Below are positions 60,748 to 64,000 of a DNA stretch of 64,000 nt, in pieces (position 1 is the first letter of the stretch; every line of letters begins with the position of its first letter). Source of the DNA: CAZJWR01 sp964549765. Lineage in GTDB: Bacteria; Zixibacteria; MSB-5A5; GN15; JAAZOE01. Location: the NCBI GenBank assembly GCA_964549765.1, contig CAZJWR010000006.1, positions 45,810 through 109,809 of the forward strand, in the 5' to 3' direction. The position numbers and the translations under genes were made by a program. The notes beneath the pieces were generated by a model that was given only the letters and a program-made list of their open reading frames with translations, was not told the origin of the DNA and did no database searches.

Positions 60748-62160
60748 GTGGAAGAACACATATATCGTCAACGATACAAGTTTCTATTAGTCAGCGCCTT
60801 CTCGGCTTTCCTCGGCACCCTCGATGCCTCCATTGTCAATGTCAGCCTCCCGACATTATCGCGGGCCTTTTCCGTATCCATTGATGTCGTCGCTTGGGTC
60901 GTCCTCGGATATGCTCTGGCGGTTTCGGCGACCCTGCTGGTAGTGGGGCGGCTGGCAACTAAACGCGGCTACCGCTTCGTCTATGTTATCGGGTTTGGCC
61001 TTTTCACCGGCGGGTCGCTGCTGTGTGCCTTCGCAGGTACTATTTATCAACTCATTGCCTTCCGCGTGGCTCAGGGAGTTGGCGCCTCGTTTCTCATGGC
61101 GTCGGGGCCGGCCCTTATCACCCGCGCCTTCCCGGTAAATGAACGGGGGAGAGGGCTCGGTATTCTGGGCACGGTCGTCGGCGTCGGCCTGATGACCGGC
61201 CCGCCCTTGGGAGGCTTTTTGGTGACGGCCGTCAGTTGGCACGCGATTTTTCTCATTAATGTGCCGGTCGGAATCGTCGGCGTGTTTTATTGTTCGCGTC
61301 TGCTAAAAGTACTTCCGCCCGATCACCCGGAATCCAGAATCGACTATTGGGGGGGCGCCTATCAGGCGATCGGGGTCATCTGCTTGCTGCTGTTTCTCAA
61401 TCGGCTCGACAGCACCGCTTGGCCGCAATGGGTACTATATGTCATCCTCGGCGTTTCGGTGATCGGATTTGCGGCGTTCTTTCGGCGTGAAACACGAGCT
61501 GAACATCCCCTTGTTGGCCTCTCGATATTCAAAGAGAAGCAATTTTCCATCGCCGTCGCGGCGATGCTGCTGACTTTCACCTGCACGTCGTCGCTGGTGG
61601 TGTTAATACCGTTCTATCTTGAAGATGTCTTGAAGCTCCTCCCCAGTCAAGTCGGCTTGGTGCTGGTATCGGTGCCGATTATCACCGCCATCGCGGCGCC
61701 TCTTTCGGGTCGAATTTCTGATGCCATCGGTTATCGTTTTCTGACCACGTTCGGACTGGCGATTCTCTTTGTGGGGTTGTTGTTCGCCGCCACCCTCGAC
61801 AGCCATTCCACTCCCTGGGATGTCGTCCTGCGGCTGCTGATTATCGGCGTCGGCGCCGGCGTGTTCCAGGCCCCCAATTCAACCGCCATGATGTCGGCCG
61901 TGCCGCGAAAAGTGATCGGCGTCGCGTCGGGACTGCTGGCCGTCACGCGCAACATAGGAATCTCCGGCGGGGTGGCCGTTTCAACGGCGGTCTTCATGTA
62001 CCGCCAGCAGGTGTATCTCAAATCAATGGATAAAACGGCGGCCTTTATTCACGCCTTCTCGTGGGTAATCACGACCTTTGCCTTTCTGGTGCTTCTGGCC
62101 GCGATTATATCGATCCTGCGCAAAAATCGTGCGCCGGATCATGTCACCGGCGATCGATAG
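60748..62160 (+). CDS. MFS drug:H+ antiporter, DHA2 (EmrB/QacA) family
   Basis: 470 residues with 14 TM helices. DHA2 hallmark motifs: LDASIVNVSLPTL, motif A-like GRLATKRGYRFVYVIG, motif C GLMTGPPLGGFL, and a later LSGRISDAIGYR. Predicted proton-coupled efflux of drugs or lipophilic compounds. The GTG at 60748 is the likely start, directly before TM1; TTG at 60715 and 60727 are in frame but would add a non-hydrophobic leader. Divergent from the sigma factor gene. Confidence 0.85.
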   Translation: MEEHIYRQRYKFLLVSAFSAFLGTLDASIVNVSLPTLSRAFSVSIDVVAWVVLGYALAVSATLLVVGRLATKRGYRFVYVIGFGLFTGGSLLCAFAGTIYQLIAFRVAQGVGASFLMASGPALITRAFPVNERGRGLGILGTVVGVGLMTGPPLGGFLVTAVSWHAIFLINVPVGIVGVFYCSRLLKVLPPDHPESRIDYWGGAYQAIGVICLLLFLNRLDSTAWPQWVLYVILGVSVIGFAAFFRRETRAEHPLVGLSIFKEKQFSIAVAAMLLTFTCTSSLVVLIPFYLEDVLKLLPSQVGLVLVSVPIITAIAAPLSGRISDAIGYRFLTTFGLAILFVGLLFAATLDSHSTPWDVVLRLLIIGVGAGVFQAPNSTAMMSAVPRKVIGVASGLLAVTRNIGISGGVAVSTAVFMYRQQVYLKSMDKTAAFIHAFSWVITTFAFLVLLAAIISILRKNRAPDHVTGDR

Positions 62161-62317
62161 CCACCATCGTATGCAATCAATGACAAAAATTCCAAGGCTC
62201 GTAACCTGCGGTTGTGGATAGATACGCCTATAATATGCAGCTGATTTAGAGTGGATTTCGTAAATCCATGTTTTGGCGGCCGGTAAAAAAACCACGATTA
62301 TAAAGTAACTAAAACAC

Positions 62318-62345
62318 TTGACAGATGTTCGGGAGGGATTATATT
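62318..62345 (+). promoter_or_regulatory. Promoter of tRNA-Ala
   Basis: TTGACA (62318-62323), 16-nt spacer, TATATT (62340-62345). Predicted start about 10 nt before the mature tRNA. Confidence 0.65.
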
Positions 62346-62362
62346 TGGGCGTCAATTGGTAT

Positions 62363-62438
62363 GGGGCCGTAGTTCAGTTGGGAGAACGCATGACTGGCAG
62401 TCATGAGGTCAGGGGTTCGACTCCCCTCGGCTCCACCA
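62363..62438 (+). tRNA. tRNA-Ala (anticodon GGC)
   Basis: 76 nt. Acceptor GGGGCCG pairs with CGGCTCC (one G-U). D-arm GTTC...GAAC, anticodon arm CATGA/TCATG with loop CTGGCAG giving anticodon GGC, T-arm AGGGG/CCCCT with TTCGACT. The CCA is encoded. It reads GCC (and GCU) codons. Own promoter upstream and a hairpin terminator downstream. Confidence 0.95.
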
Positions 62439-62467
62439 AAAGACATTATACCTATTATTCGTACCCT

Positions 62468-62502
62468 AACCCCGGTCTGACACCCCTCCCCGGGCCGGGG
62501 TT
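62468..62502 (+). terminator. Terminator after tRNA-Ala
   Basis: AACCCCGG/CCGGGGTT stem (62468-62475, 62495-62502) followed by GTTTATAT. The T-run is short. Confidence 0.6.
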
Positions 62503-62559
62503 GTTTATATGGCATCACAAACGGGGCATGTTTCCGGGCGATCATAAACCATAAGTCGT

Positions 62560-62588
62560 TTGACTCTTAAGGGGGCAGACCGTATTTT
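62560..62588 (+). promoter_or_regulatory. Leaderless promoter of the exonuclease gene
   Basis: TTGACT (62560-62565), 17-nt spacer, TATTTT (62583-62588), then GGAAAG and the ATG at 62595. The -10 to ATG gap is 6 nt as in the RelA/SpoT gene; GGAAAG touches the ATG and is too close to act as a ribosome site. Confidence 0.6.
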
Positions 62589-62594
62589 GGAAAG

Positions 62595-63428
62595 ATGATC
62601 GACGAGAAAAGCATATTCGTAGCCTTCGATACCGAGACGACCGGATTGTCGGCGGCTCAGGGACGGATCGTCGAGATCGCGGCCCTCAAATTCGACATCT
62701 CCGGTAATGTGCTCGGTGAAATGTCGGAGCTGATCAATCCCCAGGTGCCGATTCCGCCCGAGGCGACTGCCATCCACGGCATTACCGACGAAACCGTGGC
62801 GGCGATGCCGCCCATCACCGAAATTCTGCCACAATTTCTGCAGTTCGCCGCCGATGAAAACGCCATACTGATCGCCCAAAATGCCCTGTTCGATATCGGT
62901 TTCGTCAATCATGAGGCGCTGCGGCATGATATCAAGCTCGCGCGAAATATCATCCTCGATCTGATCGATTTCACGCGGCAGACTTTCCCGAATCTGCCGA
63001 GTTATGCATTGGAGAGAACCTGTCGGGCGTTCGGGCTGGTCGAAACTCAGGCGCATCGCGCCATGGCCGATTCGGTGCTGGTGATGCGATTGTTTCTGCA
63101 TTGTCTGCGGCAATACCCGGCGCGGGAAGACGCGCTGACGGTTCTCAACAGCCTCTATCATTATACTTTCGGCGGGCCGATGATCGTCAAGATCAGCGAG
63201 GAACTGATGGAGGTCATCAACCAGGCTCTGGAGACAGGGGGGACGCTGGAGATCGTTTATGCCGGAGGTTCGAAGCGGGGTATGCCGAGGCGGATTATAC
63301 CGACGCTGCTCTTCAACCGGGACGGGGTGATGTTTCTTACGGCGCGGTGCCTGCTGTCTAACAGCAATAAGCAGTTTCGCCTCGACCGCATCAAAGAATG
63401 CCGCATCGCCCCGGATAATAATTTTTAA
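62595..63428 (+). CDS. DEDDh 3'-5' exonuclease with C-terminal WYL-like domain
   Basis: 277 residues. The exonuclease domain (about 1-175) has DTETTG, QNALFDIGF and HRAMADS, the full DEDDh set of the DnaQ/PolC-epsilon family. The last 75 residues (LEIVYAGGSKRGMPRRIIP...DGVMFLTARC...KQFRLDRIKECRI) look like a WYL ligand-binding domain. The pairing suggests a DNA repair or defence-related nuclease with a regulatory module rather than the polymerase proofreading subunit. Preceded by a leaderless-type promoter. Confidence 0.85.
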   Translation: MIDEKSIFVAFDTETTGLSAAQGRIVEIAALKFDISGNVLGEMSELINPQVPIPPEATAIHGITDETVAAMPPITEILPQFLQFAADENAILIAQNALFDIGFVNHEALRHDIKLARNIILDLIDFTRQTFPNLPSYALERTCRAFGLVETQAHRAMADSVLVMRLFLHCLRQYPAREDALTVLNSLYHYTFGGPMIVKISEELMEVINQALETGGTLEIVYAGGSKRGMPRRIIPTLLFNRDGVMFLTARCLLSNSNKQFRLDRIKECRIAPDNNF

Positions 63429-63446
63429 AATCGACGCCTGAATATC

Positions 63447-63806
63447 TTATTTGCCGCAGGGTGTTTCCAAACCCAGCCGAACCAGAAGTGATGCAACCGT
63501 CAAAGGCGCCTGCAATTCGATCCGATCCTTAATATGTTCGCTGATGGCGAAGGTAAGGTTGTACCGGTCCTGGTACCGCTCGTCTTTGATTTTCTCCGGA
63601 TAGTTCCAATCCTTGCAGATCGTCGCGTACAGTTCGTCTTTCTTCTCCTCGAACCATTTTTGCCCCACGTCGCGGGCCTGGGTGGGATTGAACTGCTCGC
63701 CGGTCGGCTTTTTGGTGGCCAGCCCCAGCGTCATCCAGATGGTATCAAGATCGGTGTTCATGAAATGGTCGATTTGCCATTTCTGACGTTCGCTCGGTTC
63801 CTTCAT
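63447..63806 (-). CDS. Conserved protein of unknown function
   Basis: 119 residues, mainly alpha-helical and charged, starting KEPSERQKWQIDHFMNTD with no signal peptide or TM helix. No motif recognised. GGAGG lies about 9 nt before the ATG, a good ribosome site, so it is a real gene. Convergent with the exonuclease gene, 18 bp between the stops. Confidence 0.65.
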   Translation of the reverse strand: MKEPSERQKWQIDHFMNTDLDTIWMTLGLATKKPTGEQFNPTQARDVGQKWFEEKKDELYATICKDWNYPEKIKDERYQDRYNLTFAISEHIKDRIELQAPLTVASLLVRLGLETPCGK

Positions 63807-63944
63807 TTACTCATCCTCCTGATTCACGCGAACCAACTACCATATATAAGATAAGAAGCCGCTGCCGGTCGTCAAGTCGATCCGGCGAGATATTTCCGGA
63901 AAGCAGTCCGCTGAAGCCCCTGATCTCCAGCCCTCTCGTGGAAA

Positions 63945-63964
63945 CCCCCTCACCCCCGGCCCCC
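63945..63964 (-). repeat. GGGGGTGAGGG-type intergenic element, half copy
   Basis: On the minus strand GGGGCCGGGGGTGAGGGGG, resembling the right half of the element at 15025-15060 (GGGCTGGGGGTGAGGG). Confidence 0.35.
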
Positions 63965-64000
63965 ATATGCGCTAACTTAAGACTTGACTTTATTTATTGT

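Noticed and set aside
1..64000. CRISPR arrays, insertion sequences, prophage or integrase-attachment sites
   Set aside because: No regularly spaced repeats, transposase or phage structural genes were seen. The only recombinase is XerD-like, in a housekeeping context.

Overview
This 64 kb window looks like chromosome from a Gram-negative, probably anaerobic or facultative bacterium of moderate GC content. Evidence for an outer membrane is the Mla-type lipid transport genes, a run of lipopolysaccharide-type glycosyltransferases behind an MsbA-like flippase, and several lipobox proteins. A secreted protein ending in a FlgD-like, PNPFNP-type C-terminal domain suggests the FCB superphylum, for example a Zixibacteria-like lineage. 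That placement is inference; no rRNA is present. Pyruvate:ferredoxin oxidoreductase, phosphate acetyltransferase, a mitochondrial-type citrate synthase and two glycolate/lactate oxidase-type flavoproteins point to acetyl-CoA and 2-hydroxyacid metabolism.

Layout. 1-3.5 kb (minus): partial nifJ, dcd and an Rrf2 regulator. 3.8-8.9 kb (plus): a fused GlcD-GlcF oxidase, cobO, an SDR protein and trxB, tightly packed. 9.3-13.3 kb: two tandem orphan sensor kinases. 13.5-16.4 kb: a cupin, a secreted protein, a W/Y-rich lipoprotein and an island of hairpin repeats. 16.4-21.8 kb (minus): gltA, glcD, fmdB, pta, and prfB with its programmed +1 frameshift. 22-26.9 kb (plus): an MBL hydrolase, a PHP phosphatase, mpg, a Glu/Leu dehydrogenase, an M50 protease and a lipoprotein. 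27-35.2 kb: msbA-like ABC exporter, four glycosyltransferases and a RelA/SpoT enzyme. 35.3-39.6 kb: TPR protein, permease, comF, xerD and a GGDEF protein. 39.6-43.7 kb (minus): a TPR glycosyltransferase and an OPT transporter. 44.4-46.7 kb: the FlgD-like secreted protein, a possible small RNA and a PP-loop tRNA thiolase. 46.8-51.6 kb: mlaE-mlaF-mlaD, an HXXEE protein, an ArsC-like gene with an in-frame TGA, comB and small proteins. 52-55 kb (minus): an MrfA-type helicase with a degenerate archaemetzincin. 55.3-64 kb: a phosphohexomutase, an inositol-phosphatase-type enzyme, an ECF sigma/anti-sigma pair, an MFS pump, tRNA-Ala and a DnaQ-like exonuclease.

The most interesting points are as follows. 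(1) At 49803-50147 an ArsC-like thioredoxin-fold gene carries an in-frame TGA exactly where the family has its catalytic Cys, with a SECIS-like hairpin just downstream; it is a likely selenoprotein. (2) Several genes have a good -35/-10 promoter placed so that transcription should begin at the start codon (33065 and 62595 most clearly, 3786 and 27053 less so), suggesting leaderless mRNAs alongside Shine-Dalgarno genes. (3) An archaemetzincin that has lost two of its three catalytic zinc ligands is translationally coupled to an MrfA-type helicase. (4) There are several structured or repeat-rich intergenic stretches (14.6-15.2, 44.3-44.4, 45.5-45.7 and 51.8 kb).

No CRISPR array, insertion sequence, prophage or replication origin was seen.
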